From Catenibacterium sp900764725 (GTDB lineage: Bacteria; Bacillota_I; Bacilli_A; Erysipelotrichales; Coprobacillaceae): a stretch of DNA of 64,000 nucleotides. The stretch lies in assembly GCF_934754625.1 (NCBI RefSeq), contig NZ_CAKVIU010000001.1. One strand, given 5' to 3'. Below the pieces are notes generated by a model, which had not been told where the DNA came from, searched no databases, and saw nothing but the letters and a program-made list of their open reading frames with translations. Made by a program: the position numbers and the translations under genes. The number at the start of each line of letters is the position of its first letter. The stretch's first letter is position 1. Below, piece after piece: positions 40,168 to 48,549 of the stretch.

Positions 40168-42291
40168 ATGAAGATAGCGTTAGCGGGTAACCCTAACTCT
40201 GGTAAGACTACATTATTCAACGCACTGACAGGGAGTACACAGTACGTTGGTAACTGGCCAGGGGTTACAGTTGAAAAGAAAGATGGGAAACTAAAAGGTC
40301 ATAAAGATGTGACTATCCAGGATTTACCTGGTATTTATTCATTATCTCCTTACACACTTGAAGAAGTTGTTACAAGAAGATATTTAATTAATGAAACACC
40401 TGATGCAATCATTAATATTATTGATGGTACTAACCTAGAAAGAAACTTATATTTAACTACTCAGTTAGCTGAATTAGGTATTCCTATGGTTCTAGCAGTG
40501 AATATGTATGATATCATCGAAAAAAAAGGTGATAAGATTGACTTAGATCAGTTAGGTCAGTTATTTGGCTGTAAAGCAATGACTTTATCTGCATTAAAGG
40601 ATAAAGGTACACAGGAAGTGGCTGAAGAAGCAATCAAACTTGCACACAACCATAAGGTATCAGAACATCCTCATGTATTTGTTGGTTCTGTAGAACATGC
40701 TTTAGCACATATTGAAGAATCAATTGAAAACAAAGTAGATGCATCTAAGTTAAGATGGTTTGCGGTTAAAGTATTTGAAAGAGATGAAAAGGTATTGGCT
40801 GAACTTAAATTAGATCAGGCAGTATTAAATGAAATCGAAGGTCATATTGCGGATTGTGAAAAAGAAATGGATGATGATTCAGAATCTATTATCACAAACC
40901 AGAGATATACATTTATCAAGAACTCTATTGATAAGGTTCTTACAAAGAAGAATCCACATGAAACATTATCTACATCAGATAAGATTGATAAGATTGTGAC
41001 TAACAGATTCTTAGCTTTACCAATCTTCGTATTAATTATGTGGCTTGTTTATTACATCTCAGTATCTACAGTAGGTGACTGGATGACTAGCTGGGTAAAC
41101 GATGTATTATTTGGAGAAATCATTCCACCTGCAGTAGAAACTTTCCTTAAATCAATTGGTTGTGCAGATGCATTAATCAGTTTAATTAATGATGGTATTA
41201 TTGGTGGTGTTGGTACAGTATTAGGTTTCGTACCACAGATGGCACTCATCTTCTTATTCTTAGCTATTCTTGAAGATTCAGGATATATGGCAAGAATTGC
41301 CTTCATCATGGATAGACTATTACGTAAATTCGGTTTATCTGGTAAATCATTCATCCCTATCTTAATCGGTACAGGATGTGGTGTTCCAGCTGTTATGGGT
41401 ACACGTACTATTGAAAATGAAGCAGATAGAAGAATGACTATTCTATTATGTACATTTATTCCATGTGGTGCAAAGACTGTTATTATTGGTATGATCACAT
41501 CAGCATTCTTCCCAGGTAACACTTGGATTGCGCCAGCAATGTATTTCTTAAGTATTTTAGTTATTATTTTATCAGGTATCGCATTAAAGAAAACTCGTTT
41601 CTTTGCAGGTGATCCAGCACCATTCGTTATGGAATTACCAGCATACCATGTTCCTACACTAAGAGGTGTATTCATCCATGTTTGGGAACGTGCAAAAGCA
41701 TTTATGATTAAAGCAGGTACTATTATCTTTAGTATTTGTATTGTAGTATGGTTATTATCTACATTTAACTTCTCATTCCAGATGGTTGATATTGAAAATT
41801 CTATGTTAGCGTCTATTGGTCATGTATTTGCGACATTATTCGCACCAGTAGGTATTGAAAACTGGAAAGGTTCAGTTGCAGTAATTTCAGCTCTTGCAGC
41901 TAAGGAACAGGCTGTTTCTACTATCTCTATCTTAAATCATATGGGTGATGCTGATTCAGGTGCTAAGGCTATTCATGCTATGGTGAATACTTTCTCTGCA
42001 ATGGGTGGTTTCTCATTCATGGTCTTAAACTTATTCGATCCACCATGCTTTGCCGCTATTGGTACAATCATGAGAGAAATGGGTTCTAAGTTCTGGGGAT
42101 GGTTCGCAGTATTATACCAGATGGTACTAGGTTATGTATTAGCTATGATCACTTATCAGTTAGGTTCATGGTTATTCTATGGTGCAGCATTCGGACTTGG
42201 TCAGATTCTATCAATCGTATGTATTTTAGTAATGATCTACTTCATTGTAAGACCAGCACCTAAACCAGAATTAAAGACACAGAGAGCTTAA
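40168..42291 (+). CDS. feoB: Ferrous iron transporter FeoB
   Basis: The 707-residue protein has the N-terminal G domain (G1 G-N-P-N-S-G-K-T-T at 7-15, G2 W-P-G-V-T-V near 30-35, G3 D-L-P-G near 53-56), an insertion domain (about 170-260) and a membrane domain with Gate motifs around G-C-G-V-P-A-V-M and I-P-C-G-A-K. It has no FeoA fusion, unlike the copy at 28456. Control is by the DtxR-type boxes at its promoter, so this is probably the metal-starvation system. Confidence 0.95.
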   Translation: MKIALAGNPNSGKTTLFNALTGSTQYVGNWPGVTVEKKDGKLKGHKDVTIQDLPGIYSLSPYTLEEVVTRRYLINETPDAIINIIDGTNLERNLYLTTQLAELGIPMVLAVNMYDIIEKKGDKIDLDQLGQLFGCKAMTLSALKDKGTQEVAEEAIKLAHNHKVSEHPHVFVGSVEHALAHIEESIENKVDASKLRWFAVKVFERDEKVLAELKLDQAVLNEIEGHIADCEKEMDDDSESIITNQRYTFIKNSIDKVLTKKNPHETLSTSDKIDKIVTNRFLALPIFVLIMWLVYYISVSTVGDWMTSWVNDVLFGEIIPPAVETFLKSIGCADALISLINDGIIGGVGTVLGFVPQMALIFLFLAILEDSGYMARIAFIMDRLLRKFGLSGKSFIPILIGTGCGVPAVMGTRTIENEADRRMTILLCTFIPCGAKTVIIGMITSAFFPGNTWIAPAMYFLSILVIILSGIALKKTRFFAGDPAPFVMELPAYHVPTLRGVFIHVWERAKAFMIKAGTIIFSICIVVWLLSTFNFSFQMVDIENSMLASIGHVFATLFAPVGIENWKGSVAVISALAAKEQAVSTISILNHMGDADSGAKAIHAMVNTFSAMGGFSFMVLNLFDPPCFAAIGTIMREMGSKFWGWFAVLYQMVLGYVLAMITYQLGSWLFYGAAFGLGQILSIVCILVMIYFIVRPAPKPELKTQRA

Positions 42292-42297
42292 TCAATT

Positions 42298-42645
42298 ATG
42301 GGTAACATCATAGTTGCGGCTATTGTTGTTGTGTTGCTCATTATAGGTGTTCTTCACTACAAGAAGACTTTACAGTCAGGATGTTGTGGTGAACACGATC
42401 AAATAAAGAAAATAGGCACGAGGGATAAGGATAAAAATCTTTATCCCTATCGTACTACTTTGTATATTGACGATATGTTCTGCAAGAATTGTGCAGCAAC
42501 AATAGAAAACGCATTTAATCAACATAAAGAATATCTTGCATCAGTAAACATGAATAAGAAAGAAATCACTATTCTTTCTATGAATCAACCTGATCTAGAA
42601 ACGTATAAACAGATGATCATCAAACTTGGTTATACGCCAAGATAA
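42298..42645 (+). CDS. FeoB-associated membrane protein with heavy-metal-associated domain
   Basis: The 115-residue protein has a membrane helix (about 3-20), a C-C-G-E-H segment near 29-33 like FeoB-associated Cys-rich proteins, and then a ferredoxin-fold HMA domain (about 50-115) with the metal motif M-F-C-K-N-C-A near 60-66. Fusion of a FeoB-associated anchor to an HMA domain is unusual. It begins 6 nt after feoB with no strong ribosome-binding site, so it is probably coupled to it. A metal-handover role at FeoB is inferred. Confidence 0.78.
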   Translation: MGNIIVAAIVVVLLIIGVLHYKKTLQSGCCGEHDQIKKIGTRDKDKNLYPYRTTLYIDDMFCKNCAATIENAFNQHKEYLASVNMNKKEITILSMNQPDLETYKQMIIKLGYTPR

Positions 42646-42674
42646 TTGTATAATAGAAGCAAGGAGGAGATAGT

Positions 42675-42866
42675 ATGGGTACAATTGTAGTAAGTATTTT
42701 CTTAGTTATCTGGATTTGTCTTGTCCTTAGAACTATATATAAGAATAAGAAAAAAGGCATAGGTGTATGTGGTCATAATTGTAATACATGTGGCACAAAT
42801 GATCTATGTCATGCTGATCTCTATAAAATGTATCGTGAAGAGATGCGTAAGGAAGGACACGCTTAG
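42675..42866 (+). CDS. FeoB-associated Cys-rich membrane protein
   Basis: The 63-residue protein has one N-terminal membrane helix (about 4-22), a Lys-rich stretch (K-N-K-K-K-G) and a Cys cluster C-G-H-N-C-N-T-C near 32-39 with a further Cys near 45, followed by a charged tail. Small proteins of this layout commonly end feo operons in Firmicutes (virus attachment p12-like/FeoB-associated). It probably binds Fe2+ or an Fe-S cluster near FeoB. Confidence 0.8.
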   Translation: MGTIVVSIFLVIWICLVLRTIYKNKKKGIGVCGHNCNTCGTNDLCHADLYKMYREEMRKEGHA

Positions 42867-42881
42867 TGTTCTTCTTTTTTT
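42852..42881 (+). terminator. Terminator of the feo operon
   Basis: GAAGGACAC (42852-42860) pairs with GTGTTCTTC (42866-42874), one G-U, around the stop codon, then a T-run. Confidence 0.85.
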
Positions 42882-42897
42882 AGTTTGAGCATATTCA

Positions 42898-42951
42898 TTG
42901 AATTATATCCTAAAAGGACTATACTATAAATAGTAATAATTACTATTTATA
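42898..42951 (+). promoter_or_regulatory. Rubredoxin promoter with 27-bp perfect palindrome
   Basis: TTGAAT (42898-42903), 16 nt, TATACT (42920-42925). From 42925 a perfect palindrome with 13-bp arms and one central base runs to 42951. Its core TAGTAAT-A-ATTACTA has the 7-1-7 form of Fur/PerR boxes (11 of 14 against TTATAAT-N-ATTATAA). It covers the start site, so it is probably a repressor site. Confidence 0.7.
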
Positions 42952-42968
42952 AAAAGGAGGAAACAAAT

Positions 42969-43085
42969 ATGAAATGGGTATGTAAAGTATGTGGATATGT
43001 ATATGAAGGTGATGAATTACCTGAAGATTATGTATGTCCAGTATGTGGTGTAGGACCAGAAGAATTTGAAAAAGTAGAAGAATAA
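42969..43085 (+). CDS. Short rubredoxin
   Basis: This 38-residue ORF encodes a minimal rubredoxin domain: C5-x-x-C8-G-Y and C23-P-x-C26-G, four cysteines for one iron atom. Normal rubredoxins have about 52 residues; this one has a short loop between the Cys pairs, like the C-terminal domain of rubrerythrin. It carries electrons, often to peroxide- or oxygen-reducing enzymes. AAAAAGGAGGAAAC precedes the start, and a Fur/PerR-like palindrome precedes that. Confidence 0.9.
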   Translation: MKWVCKVCGYVYEGDELPEDYVCPVCGVGPEEFEKVEE

Positions 43086-43102
43086 TATTCATTCTTCTAA
43101 AT

Positions 43103-43149
43103 AAAAGAGGCTGTAACGTTTAAGGTTATCTATACGTTACAGCCTTTTT
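43103..43149. terminator. Bidirectional terminator between rubredoxin and the minus-strand pair
   Basis: AGGCTGTAACG pairs with CGTTACAGCCT (43108-43145), flanked by A- and T-runs, so it serves both converging units. Confidence 0.88.
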
Positions 43150-43158
43150 AGTAATAAT

Positions 43159-43554
43159 TTAAAAGAGTTCATTTGCTTTCATACGTTTCAACTCAATATG
43201 TGTATTTTTCTTATGTCTGCAATAGAAGTAAATACCTAGCATAACAAAATTTACAGCATTGATAGACACAATAGTATATACAATGCTTGTTGTTGTAAGA
43301 GAGTGATCTACTAGTGCTACAGATGTTTTCTTATCTGAAGAACTTTCTACCACTTCACCTGTTTCTGTCATTACGGATTGAGTCGTTTCAATTTTATTAT
43401 GAGTGGGTATGAATCCAAATGTGAATATGAGTGAACTTGCAAAAATAACGATTGGGATAATCAAACCAAATAACTTGTTATCCTTTTTCGATAAAAATAT
43501 TTGTAGTCTTATAATTGCGATTATAATAATCACACCAATAATAGCTCTAACCAT
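43159..43554 (-). CDS. Hypothetical membrane protein paired with a DUF2089 regulator
   Basis: I do not recognise this 131-residue protein. It has three hydrophobic segments (about 2-20, 29-50 and 88-110), an extracellular Ser/Thr-rich loop between the last two, and a basic tail. Its start overlaps the end of the DUF2089 gene by 8 bases. It may be the target or membrane partner of that regulator. Confidence 0.7.
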   Translation of the reverse strand: MVRAIIGVIIIIAIIRLQIFLSKKDNKLFGLIIPIVIFASSLIFTFGFIPTHNKIETTQSVMTETGEVVESSSDKKTSVALVDHSLTTTSIVYTIVSINAVNFVMLGIYFYCRHKKNTHIELKRMKANELF

Positions 43555-43852
43555 TTTTTGATTTCTCCTTTATTTTCTTATACTCTGTAATTAAATTCTT
43601 AGCAACATCAAATTCTATATCTTCATCAATGACATATCTTTTGATCAACTCTACAAACTCATCATTGTCTGTTTTGTCTTCAGATAATTTGATCTTATCA
43701 ATCAATTTATTCAATCTAACTCTTACTGTTGGATAAGTAACACCGTATAACTTAGCAACTTCTTTTAAAGAACCTGAAGCGAGTAAAAATCTTTTTATAA
43801 AAATCATATCTTCATCATCCAAATTTTTCATCCATATAGGAACAGTATCCAT
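43547..43852 (-). CDS. DUF2089-family putative regulator
   Basis: The 101-residue protein starts P-I-W-M-K-N-L-D-D-E-D-M and has a helix-turn-helix-like S-G-S-L-K-E-V-A-K-L-Y-G-V-T-Y-P-T-V-R near 28-46, the pattern of DUF2089 proteins. A shadow extension reaching 44104 adds 84 residues that do not look protein-like. I start at ATG 43852, with GAGGTGATAA just upstream. It is coupled to the following membrane protein. Confidence 0.82.
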   Translation of the reverse strand: MDTVPIWMKNLDDEDMIFIKRFLLASGSLKEVAKLYGVTYPTVRVRLNKLIDKIKLSEDKTDNDEFVELIKRYVIDEDIEFDVAKNLITEYKKIKEKSKNG

Positions 43853-44052
43853 ATTTATCACCTCTATTTGTAATATAACATATTTATATTTTAAATAAAA
43901 GATAAATATTTTAACAATATTAAAAAATAAATTTAATAAAAATAAAAACACTACTAGTTTTTTGATGAATATGGAAGTATTGTGTATTTTGATTAGGTTT
44001 GATTTATTTAGTTGTTTGATATGATATAGTAGTGTGGAATGGAGAGGTGAAT

Positions 44053-44481
44053 ATGAAGAAAATATTAATTTTATTAGTGACAATGATGTTATGTGCCTGC
44101 TCATCTGCAGAACCTATGTCACTCAAAGACAGCTATGGACAGTACAAACAGGAAGAAATCGTCTATGTGAATAAGAAGGATTTCATAAAGAAGAAGGATG
44201 CTTATAATGCCTATCTTGTTTATGAAATGAGTAAAGATGCATGTACATTTGAAAGTGATTTAAAGTATCAGAATGTCCAATATAAGAAGGTTGAATTATC
44301 AAAGGATGAGAAAGAAAAAGTACCTGAAGCTTTGATTAAATATAACCTTTATGAAGGTGATAAACAGTTAGGTATTGCGGTTTACTTAGGTGAAGAAACT
44401 GTTTATATTTCTAGCTATGATCAATATGATGGTAAGCCTGTCTATATTGCGAAAATGAAAAAAATCACAAAGAAGAGTTAA
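44053..44481 (+). CDS. Putative lipoprotein
   Basis: The 142-residue protein has a lipoprotein signal peptide (M-K-K-I-L-I-L-L then M-L-C-A-C; lipidated Cys near residue 16). The mature part is charged, Lys- and Tyr-rich, with no known domain I can name. I use ATG 44053 (GGAGAGGTGA upstream) rather than 44032. It is a stand-alone gene ahead of the arginine leader. Confidence 0.75.
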   Translation: MKKILILLVTMMLCACSSAEPMSLKDSYGQYKQEEIVYVNKKDFIKKKDAYNAYLVYEMSKDACTFESDLKYQNVQYKKVELSKDEKEKVPEALIKYNLYEGDKQLGIAVYLGEETVYISSYDQYDGKPVYIAKMKKITKKS

Positions 44482-44534
44482 AATTTACGAAAAACAGAAA
44501 ATAAATAATTTTGTTTATATTTAAAGAAAAATTA

Positions 44535-44806
44535 TTGACAAAGTAAAAAAGTGATTGTATTATAAACCCAAGTTAAATAAACAAATCGATGAACGAGAAG
44601 AGTATCTTACAATCACCTACAGCGAGATGACATAGAGTGGAAGGTCATCAGGAAGATATAAGAGAAACGCACTCGGGAGAGTCTGTTGGAATTGAGTATA
44701 ACAGAACGTGAATCTGCGTTAATGAAGAGGTGGTTTGTATGATACAAGCAACTAGAGTGGTACCGCGTTTATATACGTCTCTGGATTAATCCAGAGGCGT
44801 TTTTTG
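44535..44806 (+). promoter_or_regulatory. T-box leader of the arginine operon with its promoter
   Basis: Promoter: TTGACA (44535-44540), 17 nt, TATTAT (44558-44563). The leader has GAAGAGTA (AGTA motif) near 44597-44604, an AGCGAG apex segment, the T-box AGAGTGGTACCGCG at 44754-44767, and a terminator of ACGTCTCTGG with CCAGAGGCGT (44775-44800) then Ts. A candidate Arg specifier CGC followed by A is at 44668-44670; an alternative CGT lies at 44707-44709. The genes behind it support tRNA-Arg sensing. Confidence 0.88.
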
Positions 44807-44827
44807 TTTATTAAAGGGGTGTTTGAT

Positions 44828-44851
44828 ATGAAGGAACGACGATCTAGTTAA
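44828..44851 (+). CDS. Seven-residue leader peptide with tandem Arg codons
   Basis: Between the T-box terminator and argG, an ATG with AAAGGGG at 8-nt spacing opens M-K-E-R-R-S-S-stop. Both Arg codons are CGA. TGTTTGAT directly before the ATG (44820-44827) is a perfect complement of ATCAAACA (44875-44882) just before the argG ribosome-binding site. Ribosome movement on the peptide could open or close this stem. It looks like a second arginine-sensing step; unproven. Confidence 0.5.
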   Translation: MKERRSS

Positions 44852-44900
44852 GTAGTGGGGCATTAAAATAAAACATCAAACATTAAAGGAGAAGAAAATT

Positions 44901-46124
44901 ATGGAAAAGAAAACATTTAAGAAAGTTGTATTAGCTTATAGTGGAGGATTAGATACTTCAATTATTATTTCTTGGTTAAAGGAAAATTATGGCTGTGAAG
45001 TTATTGCGGTCGCTGCTGATGTGGGACAGGGTGCTGGAGAACTTGATGGTCTTGATGAAAAGGCTGCAAAGACAGGTGCTTCTAAATATATTTGTGTAGA
45101 CTGCAAACCTGAATTCGTTAAGGATTTCTGTTTTGAAGCAGTTAAAGCCAATGCATTATATGAAGGTAAGTATATGTTAGGTACTTCTCTTGCAAGACCA
45201 ATTATTGCGAAGAAGTTAGTAGATATCGCTTTAGAAGAAGGTGCAGATGCCATCTGTCATGGATGTACTGGTAAAGGTAATGACCAGGTAAGATTTGAAT
45301 TAGCTATTAAAGCATTCGCACCAGATATGCCTATTATTGCTCCTTGGAGAGAATGGGATATTAAATCAAGAGAAGAAGAAATCGAATATGCTGAAGCAAG
45401 AAAGATTCCTTTAAAGATCAACAGAGAAACAAACTACTCTAAAGATAAGAACTTATGGCATTTATCACATGAAGGTTTAGATCTTGAAAATCCAGCTAAT
45501 GAACCTAAGTATGATGAAATTCTAGAAATGGGTGTTTCACCAGAAAAGGCACCAGATGTTCCAACATATATCACTTTAACTTTTGAAAAGGGTGTTGCAG
45601 TTGCATTAAATGGTGAAAAACTTGAACCAGTAGAAATGTTGACTAAGTTAAATGAAATCGGTGGTGCAAATGGTGTTGGTATCGCAGATATGGTTGAAAA
45701 CAGACTTGTTGGTATGAAATCAAGAGGTGTATATGAAACACCAGGTGGAACTATTTTATATGCAGCACATCAGAACCTAGAAGAAATTACTGTAGATAAA
45801 GAAACACAGCACTTTAAACAGCAGTTAAGCTTAAAGCTTGCTGATAATATCTATAATGGTCAGTGGTATACACCTCTTACTGAAGCATTACTTGCATTTG
45901 TAGATAAGACTCAGGAAAACGTAAATGGTGACGTTAAACTTAAATTATATAAGGGTAATATTGTAGGTGCTGGTGTAACATCTCCAGATACATTACATGA
46001 TTTACAGACAGCATCATTTGATGAAGATGATGATTATGATCAGTATGATGCGAAAGGATTCATCACATTATATGGTTTACCAATTAAGGTAAAAGCTAAG
46101 TTAGATCAGAAGAAAAAGAAATAG
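44901..46124 (+). CDS. argG: Argininosuccinate synthase
   Basis: The 407-residue protein has the ATP-pyrophosphatase loop A-Y-S-G-G-L-D-T-S near 12-20, the G-C-T-G-K-G-N-D-Q segment near 116-124 and E-W-D near 152-154. It joins citrulline and aspartate using ATP. Length is normal. It is first in argGHCJB, behind a T-box and leader peptide, with AAAGGAGAAG before the start. Confidence 0.97.
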   Translation: MEKKTFKKVVLAYSGGLDTSIIISWLKENYGCEVIAVAADVGQGAGELDGLDEKAAKTGASKYICVDCKPEFVKDFCFEAVKANALYEGKYMLGTSLARPIIAKKLVDIALEEGADAICHGCTGKGNDQVRFELAIKAFAPDMPIIAPWREWDIKSREEEIEYAEARKIPLKINRETNYSKDKNLWHLSHEGLDLENPANEPKYDEILEMGVSPEKAPDVPTYITLTFEKGVAVALNGEKLEPVEMLTKLNEIGGANGVGIADMVENRLVGMKSRGVYETPGGTILYAAHQNLEEITVDKETQHFKQQLSLKLADNIYNGQWYTPLTEALLAFVDKTQENVNGDVKLKLYKGNIVGAGVTSPDTLHDLQTASFDEDDDYDQYDAKGFITLYGLPIKVKAKLDQKKKK

Positions 46125-46135
46125 GAGTTTAAGAT

Positions 46136-47518
46136 ATGGTATTGTGGAAAGGTAGATTTTCTAAAGAATTAAATCATGAAGTGAATGCATTCAATTCATC
46201 TCTTTCATTCGATCATCGTATGTATAAGCAGGATATCAGAGGATCTCTTGCTCATGCAAAGATGTTATGTAAACAGAGTATTATTGAAGAGAAAGATTAT
46301 GAAGAGATTGTAGAAGGTTTAAATGCAATTTTAAAAGAGATTGAAGAGGGTACACTCCTCTTTGATCCTGAAGCTGAAGATATTCATATGTTTGTGGAAA
46401 GTGAACTCACAAAGCGTTATCCAGTGGCTGGTAAAAAACTACATACAGGACGTTCTAGAAATGATCAGGTTGCATTAGATCTTCGTTTATATGCACATGA
46501 TGAAATTCTAGAAATCAAGAAGATGTTAGTAAACCTGATTTATACATTAACAGGTTTAGCTGAACATAACCTTGATACAATCATGCCAGGATACACACAC
46601 CTACAAAGAGCGCAGCCTATTACTTTTGCGCATCATTTAATGGCTTATGCATCAATGTTCTTAAGAGATATTGATCGTTTAGAAGATGTTGATAAAAGAC
46701 TTTATGTATCACCTCTAGGAAGTGGTGCACTTGCTACAACAACTTATCCATTAGATAGACCATTTGTGGCAGAAGAATTAGGTATGCATGATATTATGTA
46801 TAACTCTTTAGATGGTGTCAGTGATCGTGATTATGCGATTGAGTTATCAAGTGCCTTAGCCACAATCATGATGCATTTATCAAGATTCTCAGAAGAAGTG
46901 ATCCTATGGTGTTCATGGGAATTCAAGTTTATTGATTTGGATGATGCATATGCAACAGGTTCTTCTATTATGCCTCAGAAGAAGAATCCAGATATTGCAG
47001 AATTAGTAAGAGGTAAGAGTGCAAGAGTCATTGGTGATGTGAATACATTACTTACAATGATGAAGGGACTCCCTCTTGCTTACAATAAAGACATGCAGGA
47101 AGATAAAGAAGCTTTATTTGATGCAATTGATGAAGTCAAGCTTTGTCTTCCAGTCTTTACAGATATGATGGCAACTATTACTGTACATAAAGATAAGATG
47201 AGAGATGCTGCTGCAAGAGGATTTATTAATGCGACTGATTGTGCAGATTATCTCACTAAGAAAGGTATGCCATTTAGAGATGCTTATAAGATTACTGGGG
47301 AACTTGTAAGATATTGTATTGAACATGGAGAAACATTAGAAACACTTCCTCTAGATGTTTATACAGGTTATACAGATATGTTTGGTGAAGATGTTTATCA
47401 GGCTATTTCATTAGAAACATGTCTTAACAACAGAGCTGTTGTTGGTGGACCTTCTCCTAAAATTGAGATGGAGAATATTCATAGAATCAATCAGAAAGTG
47501 AGTGGATATTGTGATTAA
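46136..47518 (+). CDS. argH: Argininosuccinate lyase
   Basis: The 460-residue protein has the superfamily signature G-S-S-I-M-P-Q-K-K-N-P near 278-288 and T-H-L-Q-R-A-Q-P near 156-163. It cleaves argininosuccinate to arginine and fumarate. The start L-W-K-G-R-F fits the family (usually L-W-G-G-R-F). It is 11 nt after argG and overlaps argC. Confidence 0.97.
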   Translation: MVLWKGRFSKELNHEVNAFNSSLSFDHRMYKQDIRGSLAHAKMLCKQSIIEEKDYEEIVEGLNAILKEIEEGTLLFDPEAEDIHMFVESELTKRYPVAGKKLHTGRSRNDQVALDLRLYAHDEILEIKKMLVNLIYTLTGLAEHNLDTIMPGYTHLQRAQPITFAHHLMAYASMFLRDIDRLEDVDKRLYVSPLGSGALATTTYPLDRPFVAEELGMHDIMYNSLDGVSDRDYAIELSSALATIMMHLSRFSEEVILWCSWEFKFIDLDDAYATGSSIMPQKKNPDIAELVRGKSARVIGDVNTLLTMMKGLPLAYNKDMQEDKEALFDAIDEVKLCLPVFTDMMATITVHKDKMRDAAARGFINATDCADYLTKKGMPFRDAYKITGELVRYCIEHGETLETLPLDVYTGYTDMFGEDVYQAISLETCLNNRAVVGGPSPKIEMENIHRINQKVSGYCD

Positions 47519-48539
47519 AGCAGGTATTATTGGTGCAAGTGGTTATGCAGGATGTGAACTATTAAGAATCTTATTAATGCATCCTGAAGCAGAAGTAACA
47601 GCTATTTCTTCACATAGCTATACTGGTAAGAAGATTTATGATCTTTATCCTAACTTCTATCAGGTATGTGATTTAGAGTTTATTGAAGATACAGAAGTCA
47701 TTGAGAAAGCAGATATTATTTTTGCATCTCTTCCTCATGGCTTATCTGAAAAGTATGCGAAGACATGTGTAGAAAAGGGTAAAAAGTTTATTGATTTAGG
47801 GGCTGACTTCAGACTTGATAAAGAAGAAGATTATCAGAAATGGTATGGTCTAGATTATAACCTACCTGAACTTCATAAGAATCAGGTATATGGTTTACCT
47901 GAAGTCAATAGAGATAAGATCAAGGATGCGACTATTATTGGAAATCCTGGATGTTATCCTACAACTATTACTTTAGGTCTCTATCCTTTATTAAAGAATA
48001 AACTTAATGTATCACAGAAAATCATTATTGATTCAGCATCAGGTACTACAGGTGCTGGTAAGAACTTAAGTGATGGTATGCATTTCCCAAGATGTAATGA
48101 ATCATTCCATCCTTATAAAGTAGGTGTACATAGACATACACCTGAAATTGAACAGGAATTAAGTAAGATGAATGAAAAAGATGTACATATCACATTTGTA
48201 CCTCATCTACTTCCTGTAGACCGTGGTATTGTATCTACTATTTATGTTCCTGTAGATAAATCTCTTGAAGAAATCTATGAAACATATGTAGAGACTTATA
48301 AGGATGAACAGTTTGTAAGAGTATTACCTCTTGGACAGGTGGCAGACTTAAAGTTTGTGAAAGCATCTAACTATTGTGATATTTCATTACATATGGATGA
48401 ACGTGATCATACATTAATTGTAGTATCTACAATTGATAATATGGTTAAAGGTTCTGCTGGTCAGGCAGTACAGAATATGAATATTATGTATGGACTCGAT
48501 GAGAATACAGGTTTAAATCTTGTCGCTCCATCATTCTAA
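47511..48539 (+). CDS. argC: N-acetyl-gamma-glutamyl-phosphate reductase
   Basis: About 342 residues, with the NADP motif G-I-I-G-A-S-G-Y-A-G near the start, catalytic Cys in G-N-P-G-C-Y-P-T near 146-153 and H-R-H-T-P-E near 206-211. It reduces N-acetylglutamyl phosphate. Two in-frame GTG codons (47502 and 47511) lie in the end of argH; 47511 puts I-K-A-G-I-I-G-A-S-G at the usual distance from the N-terminus, but 47502 is possible. Confidence 0.95.
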   Translation: MIKAGIIGASGYAGCELLRILLMHPEAEVTAISSHSYTGKKIYDLYPNFYQVCDLEFIEDTEVIEKADIIFASLPHGLSEKYAKTCVEKGKKFIDLGADFRLDKEEDYQKWYGLDYNLPELHKNQVYGLPEVNRDKIKDATIIGNPGCYPTTITLGLYPLLKNKLNVSQKIIIDSASGTTGAGKNLSDGMHFPRCNESFHPYKVGVHRHTPEIEQELSKMNEKDVHITFVPHLLPVDRGIVSTIYVPVDKSLEEIYETYVETYKDEQFVRVLPLGQVADLKFVKASNYCDISLHMDERDHTLIVVSTIDNMVKGSAGQAVQNMNIMYGLDENTGLNLVAPSF

Positions 48540-48549
48540 GGAGGAAGTC

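Noticed and set aside
41052..41675. 207-codon minus-strand ORF inside feoB
   Set aside because: Antisense shadow of a strongly conserved gene; no start signal.
43853..44104. 84-residue N-terminal extension of the DUF2089 protein
   Set aside because: Low-complexity AT-rich translation, overlapping the opposite lipoprotein gene start; the internal ATG has the ribosome-binding site.
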